Shown piece after piece: positions 7,161 through 14,537 of a DNA stretch of 15,155 nt. Made by a program: the position numbers and the translations under genes. How positions within the stretch are numbered: the first letter of the stretch is position 1; each line of letters starts with the position of its first letter. Under the pieces are notes generated by a model. It did no database searches, was not told the origin of the DNA, and saw only the letters and a list, made by a program, of their open reading frames with translations. Source of the DNA: Helicobacteraceae bacterium (lineage in GTDB: Bacteria; Campylobacterota; Campylobacteria; Campylobacterales; Sulfurimonadaceae); NCBI GenBank assembly GCA_027056525.1, contig JALUKO010000060.1, forward strand, positions 1 through 15,155, read 5' to 3'.

Positions 7161-8531
7161 GAACTCTCAGCTCTTTCACTGCTCCCTTCATTGTTTGCTA
7201 TATTTTTAGCGCTTTATTCAAAAAATGTTATTCTCTCACTTCTAATTGGTATTTTACTTGGAGTGTTTATACTTCATGATTTTTCCATTGTTGCATCGAT
7301 GGAAGCTGTTTTTTCACTTTTTATCTCTTTGATTTCAGAGCCATGGATACTTAAAACGCTCGGTTTTGCTGTTCTTGTTGGTAGTGTTATGGCTCTCATC
7401 GAGCGATCAGGCGGTATAGGCGGTTTTGTCGAGTATGTCCAACATAGACACGCTCTGGTTACTTCTGAGCGTTCTGCACTGCTGCTGAGTTATATAATAG
7501 GGGTATTTATATTTATCGAGTCTTCTATTACTGCCCTTATTGCAGGAGCAGTTGGTAAGCCTCTTTGTGAAAGATATAAAGTTCCACGTGCCAAACTCGC
7601 ATTTGTATGTGATTCTACTTCTGCACCCATAAGTTCACTCATTGTACTCAACGGATGGGGTGCTCTTTTACTAGGTCTTATCTCTACTGAGATTGGCAAG
7701 GGGATGATACAAGGGGATGCGGTAGAGATACTTATAGATGCGGTGATGTATAACTTTTATTCTATGAGTGCTTTGGTTGTTACTTTTATAGCGATCTATT
7801 TTAACATCAACATAGGGGCTATGAAAGCTGCAAGCTATACGCCCTCGCAAATGAGAGTTGATATCAAATATGCAACAAGCATGTACTATATGATCTTGCC
7901 CATAGTGTTTATGGTTGTAAGTGTTTTTGTATTTTTGTATATAACAGGGGATGGAAATATCTTAAAAGGGAGTGGTTCAAGTTCGATTTTTTATACTATG
8001 GTAGCAACACTGCTTTTTATGTTGCTCTATTATGTTGGAAGTAAAAATATGAGTTTTCGCACATGGAGTACAACAAGTTATAAGGGTGCTAAAAAACTCT
8101 TAAGCATAGCATGTATACTTTTACTGGCATTTGGTATTGGAAGTGTGACGAGTGAGCTTAAAACCGGACTGTATCTGGCCTCTTTGGCAAATGAGAGCCT
8201 GAGTATCTACCTCTTAGGTGGTGTTATTTTTGTACTCAGTGGCATTATTTCATTTTCCACGGGAACAAGTTGGGGTACTTTTAGTATTATGATACCCGTT
8301 GCCATCCCTATGGCTGTAGGTATGGACGCAAATATAGCTTTGTGCATAGGCGCGGTGATCTCGGGAGGTGTTTTTGGCGATCACTGCTCCCCAATCTCTG
8401 ATACGACGATCATCTCCTCTTTGGCGGCTGATTGCGATGTTATAGAGCATGTACGCACCCAGCTTCCTTATGCTCTTATAAGTGGCATCATAGCACTGGC
8501 TTTTTTTCTACTGTTTAGTTACTTACTTTAG
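7158..8531 (+). CDS. nhaC: NhaC-family Na+/H+ antiporter, apparent ATA start
   Basis: An inner-membrane protein of the NhaC family (PF03553), with about 11-12 hydrophobic segments. Family hallmarks are CDSTSAPISSLIVLNGWG, FSTGTSWGTFSIMIPVAIP, and GAVISGGVFGDHCSPISDT followed by a conserved QLPYAL. NhaC proteins exchange Na+ for H+; relatives exchange organic acids, so the substrate is inferred. The start is unusual. The first in-frame ATG/GTG/TTG is TTG at 7191, which lacks a ribosome site and cuts off conserved sequence. The frame extends back through SALSLLPSLFAIFLALYSK to ATA at 7158, seven bases after AGAGG (7146-7150), which overlaps the GNAT stop. An in-frame TAG at 7137 limits any further extension. 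Starting at ATA gives 457 residues, at TTG 446. The stop overlaps that of the convergent exonuclease gene. Confidence 0.85.
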   Translation: MELSALSLLPSLFAIFLALYSKNVILSLLIGILLGVFILHDFSIVASMEAVFSLFISLISEPWILKTLGFAVLVGSVMALIERSGGIGGFVEYVQHRHALVTSERSALLLSYIIGVFIFIESSITALIAGAVGKPLCERYKVPRAKLAFVCDSTSAPISSLIVLNGWGALLLGLISTEIGKGMIQGDAVEILIDAVMYNFYSMSALVVTFIAIYFNINIGAMKAASYTPSQMRVDIKYATSMYYMILPIVFMVVSVFVFLYITGDGNILKGSGSSSIFYTMVATLLFMLLYYVGSKNMSFRTWSTTSYKGAKKLLSIACILLLAFGIGSVTSELKTGLYLASLANESLSIYLLGGVIFVLSGIISFSTGTSWGTFSIMIPVAIPMAVGMDANIALCIGAVISGGVFGDHCSPISDTTIISSLAADCDVIEHVRTQLPYALISGIIALAFFLLFSYLL

Positions 8532-9271
8532 TTACCAAGAGCCGTGTTTATGGAGTATTTCATATCTTCATCAAGGTTTTCCATCCCGGTGAGCATCCAT
8601 CGAAGGTAGCCTGCATCACTGCTTGCTACCTCTTGGAGTGTTTTGCCTTTATATTTTCCAAATCGAAATGTTTTGATCAAAATAGGGGTATTGGTTAGAT
8701 CAACCATTTTTTCTACAGGATTTTCATCAGGAAACTTACTCGCAACAGCATCTTTGAGCTTACTCAAAAAGAGTTTTAAAACAAGAACATCACCGATCGC
8801 ATCATGGGCTTTGACCTCAATACCAAGAGCATCGGCTTCTTTTTGTTCAGATTTGTATAGTCCCATTTTGTATCGGAAGTATTGGAGTCTGTGCGCCTCT
8901 TCATCTTCAAAAATATGCTTGGCGACTCTGAGAGTATCGATCACTTTCATTTGCGTGTTAAACCCCTCTTTCTCAAGCATACCAAGATCAAAAGGTGCAT
9001 TATGGATGATCATGTAGTTTTGTGGTGTGTTGAGCTCAAGAAGCCTTTTATAAGCTGTAGTTTCCTTGCACGTGGGCTTACCCTCGATCATCTCTTCTGT
9101 AATACCATGAACTTCCATAGCTCCATAGCTAATAGGTGTGTCACACGAGCAAAACTCATTGTGCACTTCGATGGGTTGTGTGCCAAGTACAATGTATCCG
9201 AGTTGGATAACTCTGTCTTGTTCATTGGTGCCTGTTGTTTCTGTGTCTAAGATGATATATTTTTTTGCCAT
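8528..9271 (-). CDS. DEDDh 3'-5' exonuclease with C-terminal DUF3820-like domain
   Basis: 247 residues. The N-terminal 175 form a DnaQ-like exonuclease of the RNase T/polymerase III epsilon superfamily: ExoI LDTETTG (Asp9, Glu11), ExoII HNAPFD (Asp95) and ExoIII HDAIGD (His156, Asp161), the complete DEDDh set of metal ligands and general base. These enzymes remove nucleotides from 3' ends of DNA or RNA; stand-alone members act in repair, proofreading in trans or RNA processing, and the choice cannot be made from sequence. Residues 203-227, FRFGKYKGKTLQEV then YLRWM, match the small DUF3820-type module often found after such exonucleases. It starts with ATG at 9271; an in-frame TAA just upstream excludes extension. 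The ribosome site is weak. It lies downstream of an unidentified small gene on the same strand, 103 bases away. Confidence 0.88.
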   Translation of the reverse strand: MAKKYIILDTETTGTNEQDRVIQLGYIVLGTQPIEVHNEFCSCDTPISYGAMEVHGITEEMIEGKPTCKETTAYKRLLELNTPQNYMIIHNAPFDLGMLEKEGFNTQMKVIDTLRVAKHIFEDEEAHRLQYFRYKMGLYKSEQKEADALGIEVKAHDAIGDVLVLKLFLSKLKDAVASKFPDENPVEKMVDLTNTPILIKTFRFGKYKGKTLQEVASSDAGYLRWMLTGMENLDEDMKYSINTALGN

Positions 9272-9344
9272 TGTCGTTTACTTTCTTAAAACTCTTTGAT
9301 GAGTCTGTTTTTCTTGTGAGTGTAAATGTAGCCAAATTTTCCTT

Positions 9345-9358
9345 AGTATATCTATACT
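9345..9358. repeat. Inverted repeat AGTATA-TC-TATACT upstream of exonuclease gene
   Basis: Six-base arms separated by two bases form a perfect inverted repeat 74 bases before the exonuclease start. Read on the minus strand it contains TATACT, an acceptable -10 sequence, so this may be the exonuclease promoter, an operator overlapping it, or chance in AT-rich DNA. The rest of the 103-base gap (9272-9374) shows nothing recognisable. Confidence 0.3.
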
Positions 9359-9374
9359 TGTGTGCTTTATATAG

Positions 9375-9761
9375 TTAAGTGTTGCTTAAAAAGGAATCGA
9401 GCATATACTCTTTTTCCACATGTAAGAACTCTTCATTGAGTTGAAGGTAGAGGATGTTTTGTGTAAGTTTGTATTTAAAAAATCTAATAAAACGATTATG
9501 GTAGGTCTTTGCATGAAATTCAAACTCTTTTATAAAGAGGGGTTCATTGAGGTCTTCTAAAATATCTTGAATTTTTTTGAGTGTATGGTTATGGTTGATA
9601 TCAAGTTTAAGAAGTTTGGCAATAGTTTTTAGCTGTATTTCCATAGAGATTTCTTTACCATTGAGTATATAAGTGTTATAGATTGCATGAGCAAGTTTAA
9701 GTGCATCCTCACTAAAAGGTTCAGATAATAATTTTTGTTTTTCTATTGCATATAAATTCAT
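9375..9761 (-). CDS. Hypothetical protein, 128 residues
   Basis: I do not recognise this protein. It is 128 residues, soluble, without signal or membrane segment, rich in Leu, Lys, Ile, Phe and Asn. The pattern of short helices, IQLKTIAKLLKLD then KKIQDILEDLNEPLFIKEF, followed by strand-like FIRFFKYKLTQNILYLQL, resembles a winged helix-turn-helix: helices, then a beta hairpin. This is similar in outline to replication-initiator or regulator wings, but the likeness is only suggestive. The ATG at 9761 is six bases downstream of TATATT on the minus strand, preceded by TGAT, and has no Shine-Dalgarno, so a leaderless transcript is likely. Codon use is like the neighbours. It is divergent from the DUF819 gene and upstream of the exonuclease gene. 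Confidence 0.65.
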   Translation of the reverse strand: MNLYAIEKQKLLSEPFSEDALKLAHAIYNTYILNGKEISMEIQLKTIAKLLKLDINHNHTLKKIQDILEDLNEPLFIKEFEFHAKTYHNRFIRFFKYKLTQNILYLQLNEEFLHVEKEYMLDSFLSNT

Positions 9762-9769
9762 AAATGTAA

Positions 9770-9775
9770 TATAAT
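9770..9775 (+). promoter_or_regulatory. Plus-strand -10 TATAAT of the DUF819-epimerase unit
   Basis: A perfect TATAAT lies 95 bases before the GTG start of the DUF819 gene in the divergent gap 9762-9870. It overlaps the minus-strand TATATT (9773-9768) that serves the small hypothetical gene, so the two promoters share bases. A leader of about 85-90 bases would precede the DUF819 gene. Confidence 0.4.
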
Positions 9776-9870
9776 CACTTTGAAATTAAAAGCCACTAAA
9801 ACAGTGTGTAATTTGATGTTTATAAGCATTATTTTTTATGTGTGTTACATTTTGATAAAAAGGTATATTT

Positions 9871-11001
9871 GTGATTACTTCTGCTTTTGTCTATCTTTTG
9901 TGTATCGCTTTGATTGCAAGTTTTTTTACTCTAGTGCAAAAGCAGGTACAATTGAAAATATTTGAGTATCTCCCCGCCGTTGTGATGATATATGCTCTGA
10001 GTATGTTGCTCGCAGGTGTAGGTGTCTTCGCACAAAATGAAGAGATACAAGAGATATACTCCCTTACAAAATCAAACCTCTTGCCGGCTATGCTTTTTTT
10101 GATGCTCTTGCAAATAGACTTCAGCCATTTTTTGAAGTTGGGAAGATCTCTTCTTATCGCCTATGTAGCAGCGGTTTTGAGTATTGCGTTTGGTTTTGTT
10201 GTAGTGATGATGCTTTTAGATTTTTCAAAAGACGGTGCAGCTGCTTTTGGTGCATTGGCCGGAAGTTGGATGGGTGGAACAGCTAACATGGTTGCTGTGG
10301 GTTCTGCACTCAATGTTTCACAAGAGGCCTATGGCTATGCGCTGATTGTTGATAGTTTTAACTATACTTTATGGGTGATGTTCTTGCTTTTTACAGTTCC
10401 CTTTGCCAAATACTTCAATACATTTACCAAAGCAGATATGCTTCATACAAACTACAGTGATATAGGGTGTGCGTGTACTATAGGGCTCAAGTACTACTGG
10501 TTGCTTTTGTTCTTTGCTCTGCTTGCCTCCTTGGCTTCTCAGCTTCTTTCTGAGTATATAACAGTGTTGAATACAACAACGACAGTGGTGCTTACAGCAA
10601 CACTTTTTGGTGTTTTAGGCTCCTTTACAAAACTCAAAACACTCAACGGCTCGAGCGAGATAGCTAGTACCATGCTGTATATACTGATAGCACTTATCGG
10701 CTCAAGAGCGGTTTTTGAAAGTTTTAGCGGTGTAGGCTTATACGTGCTTGCAGGGTTTTGTATACTGTTTGTGCATGCCTTTATTATGGTTGTCGTTGCG
10801 AAGATATTTAAGCTTGATCTTTTTAGTATTGCTGTTGCTTCCCTGTCAAATATCGGGGGTGTCGCATCAGCACCAATTTTGGCTGCAGCATACGACAAGT
10901 CTTTGGTAAGTGTGGGTGTATTGATGGCTATTATGGGGTATCTCATAGGAACTTTTGGTGGTTTGGCCGTTGGCAATATACTTATGGAGATGGCACAATG
11001 A
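9871..11001 (+). CDS. DUF819 family integral membrane protein (putative transporter)
   Basis: 376 residues with about ten to twelve hydrophobic segments. The DUF819 (YjcL-like) family is identified by AGSWMGGTANMVAVG (130-144) and the related SNIGGVASAPILAAAYD near 326-342; the two similar Gly-rich breaks in helices are typical of inverted-repeat secondary transporters. A polar loop with DIGCACTIG-like cysteines separates the halves. The start is GTG with AAAAGG seven bases upstream. The stop overlaps the next start in ATGA, so it is translationally coupled to the dipeptide epimerase. That coupling suggests transport of the epimerase's substrate or product, such as L-Ala-Glu-type dipeptides, but no member with a proven substrate comes to mind and this is inference. 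A sodium or proton coupling is possible. Confidence 0.85.
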   Translation: MITSAFVYLLCIALIASFFTLVQKQVQLKIFEYLPAVVMIYALSMLLAGVGVFAQNEEIQEIYSLTKSNLLPAMLFLMLLQIDFSHFLKLGRSLLIAYVAAVLSIAFGFVVVMMLLDFSKDGAAAFGALAGSWMGGTANMVAVGSALNVSQEAYGYALIVDSFNYTLWVMFLLFTVPFAKYFNTFTKADMLHTNYSDIGCACTIGLKYYWLLLFFALLASLASQLLSEYITVLNTTTTVVLTATLFGVLGSFTKLKTLNGSSEIASTMLYILIALIGSRAVFESFSGVGLYVLAGFCILFVHAFIMVVVAKIFKLDLFSIAVASLSNIGGVASAPILAAAYDKSLVSVGVLMAIMGYLIGTFGGLAVGNILMEMAQ

Positions 11002-12020
11002 AATTGACAAAGATAGTGTATGAAAGAAAACAGATACCCCTGAAAACTCCTTTCATCACGGCACTTAGAAGTGTTGAAAATGTGGAGTTTGTCAGGGTGT
11101 ATCTTTATACGCAAGAGTTTGTCGGTATCGGGGAAGCTCCCGCAACCAAAGCGATTACCGGGGAAGATATTGAAAACATTATGCACTCTATTGCAGCGAT
11201 ACAGAGAACTCTTGAGGGTATGGAGGTACAAGAGGCACTTTTGTATGTTCAGAGTGCAGATATTGGAAGCAGTGCAAAAGCGGCTCTGGATATGGCACTG
11301 CTCATACTGCTTGCAAAACAAACGGGGCAAACACTTGCGGATTTTTTTGGTATAAAAGATTTTGCGCCGCTTTACACAGATGTCACCATAAGCTTCAACA
11401 AGACAGATACAATGCTTCAAGATGCGCGAACAGCCTTTGAAAAAAAGCAACACATACTCAAAGTAAAAGTTGCCGATGATATAGAACATGCAATCAAAAC
11501 GATACGTACGATAGCCTTGGATCTTCATGGGGCAGAGATCCTTGTTGATGCAAATCAGGCATGGTCGCTGGAGGATACACTCTATTTTATTGATGAGACA
11601 AAAGATATCAAGCTTGCACTTATTGAACAACCTGTTGATGCCAAAGATACAGACTCACTCAAGAGTATAACAGAGTATTGTGATATTGCCATCCTTGCAG
11701 ATGAAGCTGTTTTTACACTTGAAGATGCAAAGAAGATCATAGAGTCTCAAAGTGCCGATATGATCAATATCAAACTGATGAAGTGCGGAGGTGTGACGCC
11801 GGCTATAGAGATTTTAAAATACGCAAGAGATAAAGGCGTGATGTGTATGCTAGGCTCAATGTTAGAGGGCCCACACTCTATAAATATAGCGCTGTATCTG
11901 GCAATGGCATTTAGAGATGTCGTAAAGTTTGTTGATCTTGACAGCCCTTTACTCTATAAAGAGTTGCCAAGTGAATTGGATTTTATGTATGAGGGGTGCA
12001 AAATCTCACTTAAAAAGTAA
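10998..12020 (+). CDS. Dipeptide epimerase, L-Ala-D/L-Glu epimerase-like (enolase superfamily)
   Basis: 340 residues, muconate-lactonizing subgroup of the enolase superfamily. Catalytic features: KVK with Lys155 and Lys157, metal ligands Asp184 (VDAN), Glu210 (IEQP) and Asp235 (LADE), opposing base Lys259 (NIKL), and the DLD motif at 313-315 that binds the dipeptide amino group in dipeptide epimerases. Arg24 matches the position that contacts the Glu side chain in the Bacillus subtilis Ala-Glu epimerase. Such enzymes convert L-Ala-D-Glu from murein to L-Ala-L-Glu so that peptidases can use it. The ATG overlaps the DUF819 stop by four bases with GGAG nearby. The 3' end overlaps the convergent cytochrome gene by 11 bases. 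Other dipeptide specificities cannot be excluded, but the Arg24 and DxD pair favours Ala-Glu. Confidence 0.87.
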   Translation: MKLTKIVYERKQIPLKTPFITALRSVENVEFVRVYLYTQEFVGIGEAPATKAITGEDIENIMHSIAAIQRTLEGMEVQEALLYVQSADIGSSAKAALDMALLILLAKQTGQTLADFFGIKDFAPLYTDVTISFNKTDTMLQDARTAFEKKQHILKVKVADDIEHAIKTIRTIALDLHGAEILVDANQAWSLEDTLYFIDETKDIKLALIEQPVDAKDTDSLKSITEYCDIAILADEAVFTLEDAKKIIESQSADMINIKLMKCGGVTPAIEILKYARDKGVMCMLGSMLEGPHSINIALYLAMAFRDVVKFVDLDSPLLYKELPSELDFMYEGCKISLKK

Positions 12021-12035
12021 AACTTTGCTTTTTAA
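12010..12035. terminator. Possible bidirectional terminator at epimerase/cytochrome junction
   Basis: TTAAAAAG (12010-12017) and CTTTTTAA (12028-12035) are perfect reverse complements around a ten-base loop that contains the epimerase stop codon; the cytochrome stop lies in the left arm. The stem has only one G-C pair, and the T-runs fall inside the arms, so the hairpin would be weak. It is offered as the only hairpin I see at a convergent junction. Confidence 0.3.
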
Positions 12036-13119
12036 ACAGATGAAACTCGGTTGCTATTGTTTCATTTTCGAGATTGAGCTTTTTCACAGCTTTTGGATTT
12101 ACCAGATACCAGCCAAGAACAACATCGACACGATCTCCTTTTTGAAGTTTAAAATCATACTTGATACTTCTTTTTTCATTCGCTTGGATCATAGTGTCTT
12201 TTATGGTGGTGTCTGCCGTCCAAGGCATTGCAGGTTTACCATCTTTACCGATCACCCTTACAAACACCTGATTTTCAAGCGGTGTTGTTTTAGCACCTCT
12301 TGTAACACTGACTTTAAGAACAGCGACACGAAGAGGATGGAGTAAAAGTGCATGAGATGTACGGTTGTCGATATTGACATAAAAATGTTCAATATTTCTT
12401 AAAATAGACAGATCAACATACTGTGTTAACATATCGGAGTGGAAGTGACTTCCGGAAAAACCGTGAAAGGCGTGAGTTTTAGTGTTTGAAAGGTTGGAAA
12501 CACTCCCTTTTATCTGTGGCATATGACAACTTACACAGTTTGCTTGATCCATTTGGTTGTCTATATTTGTTGAACATACATTCAGACCGAATTTGTTTTG
12601 TTTGTGAGAGTGGCAGCCTATACATACGTTGCCGTTTTTAAAGATCTCATTGCCATCAGAAGCAATACTGTGAAATGGAGATTCAAGACTCTCTTTACGT
12701 GTGCCAAAATATGTTTTGGGGGTGTTTGTTATCATATTGGTATTGGTCTTTTTATGAAGCTCTATACTTTTTATCCGGTGGCAGTATGCGCAACTAATCC
12801 CCTCGGTGTGCGTTACATTCTTGCTCTCTGGAAGCGCTTTTTGACCTTTTGTAAGCATCTTGTCAAGGTTGTTGGCAGCAGGTGTGTGGCACTTGCCGCA
12901 ACTGTATCGTTGAAGTTTTTTGTTATGTGGGTGTTTTTGCCATACAGCGTTATGGATAGGGTCTTTTTGGGGAATAGAGTTTGCATGCATAGAGGTGTAA
13001 AATTCATCATAGATAGTTGTATGACATACTTTGCACTCCTCATTTTTTGCATAGGTATGAACCTTGTCGTTTGCTAAGAGTGCAGTGATAAAAAGTAAAA
13101 GTAAGTATATCTTCTTCAT
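12010..13119 (-). CDS. Periplasmic pentahaem c-type cytochrome
   Basis: 369 residues with signal peptide MKKIYLLLLFITALLA (cleavage likely after Ala16). Five CXXCH haem c sites: Cys29-His33 (CKVCH), Cys74-His78 (CGKCH), Cys110-His114 (CAYCH), Cys166-His170 (CIGCH) and Cys195-His199 (CVSCH). Many other His residues (for example 45, 63, 65, 104, 150) could be distal ligands. The haem part, residues 25-200, resembles cytochrome c554-type proteins; residues 230-369 carry no haem site and look beta-rich (VLKVSVTRG, VFVRVIGKDG, RVDVVLGWYLV). It probably moves electrons in the periplasm or donates to a reductase; no partner oxidoreductase or cytochrome maturation gene is nearby. The ribosome site AAGGA lies six bases before the ATG and its own TATAAT stands in the gap after nhaA. 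Confidence 0.88.
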   Translation of the reverse strand: MKKIYLLLLFITALLANDKVHTYAKNEECKVCHTTIYDEFYTSMHANSIPQKDPIHNAVWQKHPHNKKLQRYSCGKCHTPAANNLDKMLTKGQKALPESKNVTHTEGISCAYCHRIKSIELHKKTNTNMITNTPKTYFGTRKESLESPFHSIASDGNEIFKNGNVCIGCHSHKQNKFGLNVCSTNIDNQMDQANCVSCHMPQIKGSVSNLSNTKTHAFHGFSGSHFHSDMLTQYVDLSILRNIEHFYVNIDNRTSHALLLHPLRVAVLKVSVTRGAKTTPLENQVFVRVIGKDGKPAMPWTADTTIKDTMIQANEKRSIKYDFKLQKGDRVDVVLGWYLVNPKAVKKLNLENETIATEFHLFKKQSFTF

Positions 13120-13150
13120 CTATATTCCTTGATTTTAAATATATTCTGAA

Positions 13151-13162
13151 ATTATAACTAAG
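13151..13162 (-). promoter_or_regulatory. Promoter element CTTAGTTATAAT of the cytochrome gene
   Basis: On the minus strand CTTAGTTATAAT lies 31 bases before the cytochrome ATG in the 59-base gap after nhaA; its TATAAT occupies 13156-13151. Exactly the same 12 bases occur before the Sel1-nhaA unit at 14838-14827. The leader would be about 25 bases with AAGGA as ribosome site. Confidence 0.55.
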
Positions 13163-13178
13163 ATAACTTACAATTATT

Positions 13179-14525
13179 TTAGTTGATGAGCTCTTTCTCC
13201 TGTTTGGCAATATATCTCAGCCAGATATATCCAAAACCACCTGCAAAAAGTGATGCAGCCAAAATACCGACCTTTGCTTGAAATATCATTTCAGCATTTC
13301 CTACAAATGCCAACTCTGCAACAAATATGGACATGGTAAAACCGATACCGCCTAAAAATGCAACACCAAAGATCTGGCTCATGTTGCTGCCTTCTGGAAG
13401 TCTGGCAATACCAAGTTTAATAGCAAGCCATGCAACACCTGCAATCCCCAGTACTTTACCGATGATCAACCCTGCGATGATCCCCAAAGAAACAGGTTCT
13501 ATTATCGTTTCACCTATGGAGGAAAAGTCGATCGATATGCCGGCATTGGCAAGGGCAAAGAGTGGGATCACTATCAAACTCACAGGAAGATGCAAAGAGT
13601 GTTCAAGCTTGGAAGCGGGAGAACTTACCGAGTCGATTCTGTCTTTTATGTTTTGCAAAATTGCTTTTTGTCTCTCATGCATTGTATGGTCAGTAGCGAT
13701 GGGGTAGTTGTCATACTCTTGGAGCAAATTTTGCGTATGTTGTGTGAACTCTACAGGGGCAAACTTTGGTTTTGAGGGAATAGCCATGGCTGCAATAACA
13801 CCTGCTATCGTTGCATGTACACCCGATTCAAGCATAAAAACCCACATCACTACCCCCATTATGAAGTATGGAAGTGTCGCATGGATACCAAAACGATTAA
13901 AAGCAATCATCACTAAAAAAGAAACAAATGCAAAGGCAAGTGGCTGCATGGCGATCTGCTCAGTATAAAAAAGTGCGATCACAACAACTGCACCAAGATC
14001 ATCAACAATGGCAAGTGCAACCAAAAAGGTTACTAGAGGTGCCGATACCCGATTACCCAAAAGTACCAAGGCACTAATGGCAAAAGCGATATCAGTGGCC
14101 ATGGGGATACCCCAACCGTTTGCCCCTTCTCCTCCGCTGTTAATAAAGAGGTAGATAAGTGCCGGCATAATCATACCGCCAATCGCCGCTAAAATAGGGA
14201 GTATTGCTACTTTAATATTGGAGAGTTCCCCAACTAAGATCTCCCTTTTGATCTCAAGTCCCACGATAAAGAAAAAGATCGCCATAAGACCGTCGTTGAT
14301 CCAGTGGTGGATACTTTGAGAGAGTTCAAAAGAACCAAAGCCGACTTTTGCATAGGTATGAAAAAAGTGTGAGTAGGCATCTGCAAGAGGAGAGTTTGCA
14401 AGTATCAGGGCTATGACAGTTGTCATCATCAGTATAAGACCGGTTGTGGTCTGCGCATGTAAAAAGTGTTCAAACGGAGTAGCAATTTTGTTAAATGCCT
14501 TCTCCCAAGGTGCGTGTAGTTTCAT
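13179..14525 (-). CDS. nhaA: Na+/H+ antiporter NhaA
   Basis: NhaA expels Na+ (or Li+) from the cytoplasm in exchange for two H+, controlling salt and alkaline pH stress. The transport site is intact: Asp144 in ATDIAF (E. coli Asp133), Asp175-Asp176 in IVDDLGAV (Asp163-Asp164), Lys357 in IGKVLGI (Lys300), and His237 in ESGVHAT (the E. coli pH-sensing His225). FFFIVGLEIKREI near residue 85 is also typical. At 448 residues it is about 60 longer than the E. coli protein; most of the excess is a charged cytoplasmic insertion at about 251-310, containing KFAPVEFTQHTQNLLQEYD and ERQKAILQNIKDRIDS, before the TM segment HLPVSLIVIPLFALANAG. The ATG has AAGGA nine bases upstream, overlapping the stop of the Sel1 gene, so the two are one unit. 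Confidence 0.96.
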   Translation of the reverse strand: MKLHAPWEKAFNKIATPFEHFLHAQTTTGLILMMTTVIALILANSPLADAYSHFFHTYAKVGFGSFELSQSIHHWINDGLMAIFFFIVGLEIKREILVGELSNIKVAILPILAAIGGMIMPALIYLFINSGGEGANGWGIPMATDIAFAISALVLLGNRVSAPLVTFLVALAIVDDLGAVVVIALFYTEQIAMQPLAFAFVSFLVMIAFNRFGIHATLPYFIMGVVMWVFMLESGVHATIAGVIAAMAIPSKPKFAPVEFTQHTQNLLQEYDNYPIATDHTMHERQKAILQNIKDRIDSVSSPASKLEHSLHLPVSLIVIPLFALANAGISIDFSSIGETIIEPVSLGIIAGLIIGKVLGIAGVAWLAIKLGIARLPEGSNMSQIFGVAFLGGIGFTMSIFVAELAFVGNAEMIFQAKVGILAASLFAGGFGYIWLRYIAKQEKELIN

Positions 14526-14537
14526 TGAGTGTTTTCC

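Noticed and set aside
8514..8535. Direct repeat TTTAGTTAC, two copies 13 bases apart, at the NhaC/exonuclease junction
   Set aside because: Nine-base repeat partly within coding sequence; expected occasionally in AT-rich DNA and without matching copies elsewhere that I saw.
9780..9965. A 61-codon plus-strand frame starting with TTG just after the TATAAT at 9770
   Set aside because: It is Cys/Phe-rich, has no ribosome site and overlaps the well-supported DUF819 start in another frame.
10539..11630. A 363-codon open frame on the minus strand across the DUF819 and epimerase genes
   Set aside because: It lies antisense to two genes with full family motifs, is Cys- and Ile-rich without domains, and has no promoter or ribosome site.
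12598..13077. A 159-codon plus-strand frame with many hydrophobic residues opposite the cytochrome gene
   Set aside because: The minus strand carries five haem motifs and a signal peptide; the plus frame is a shadow.
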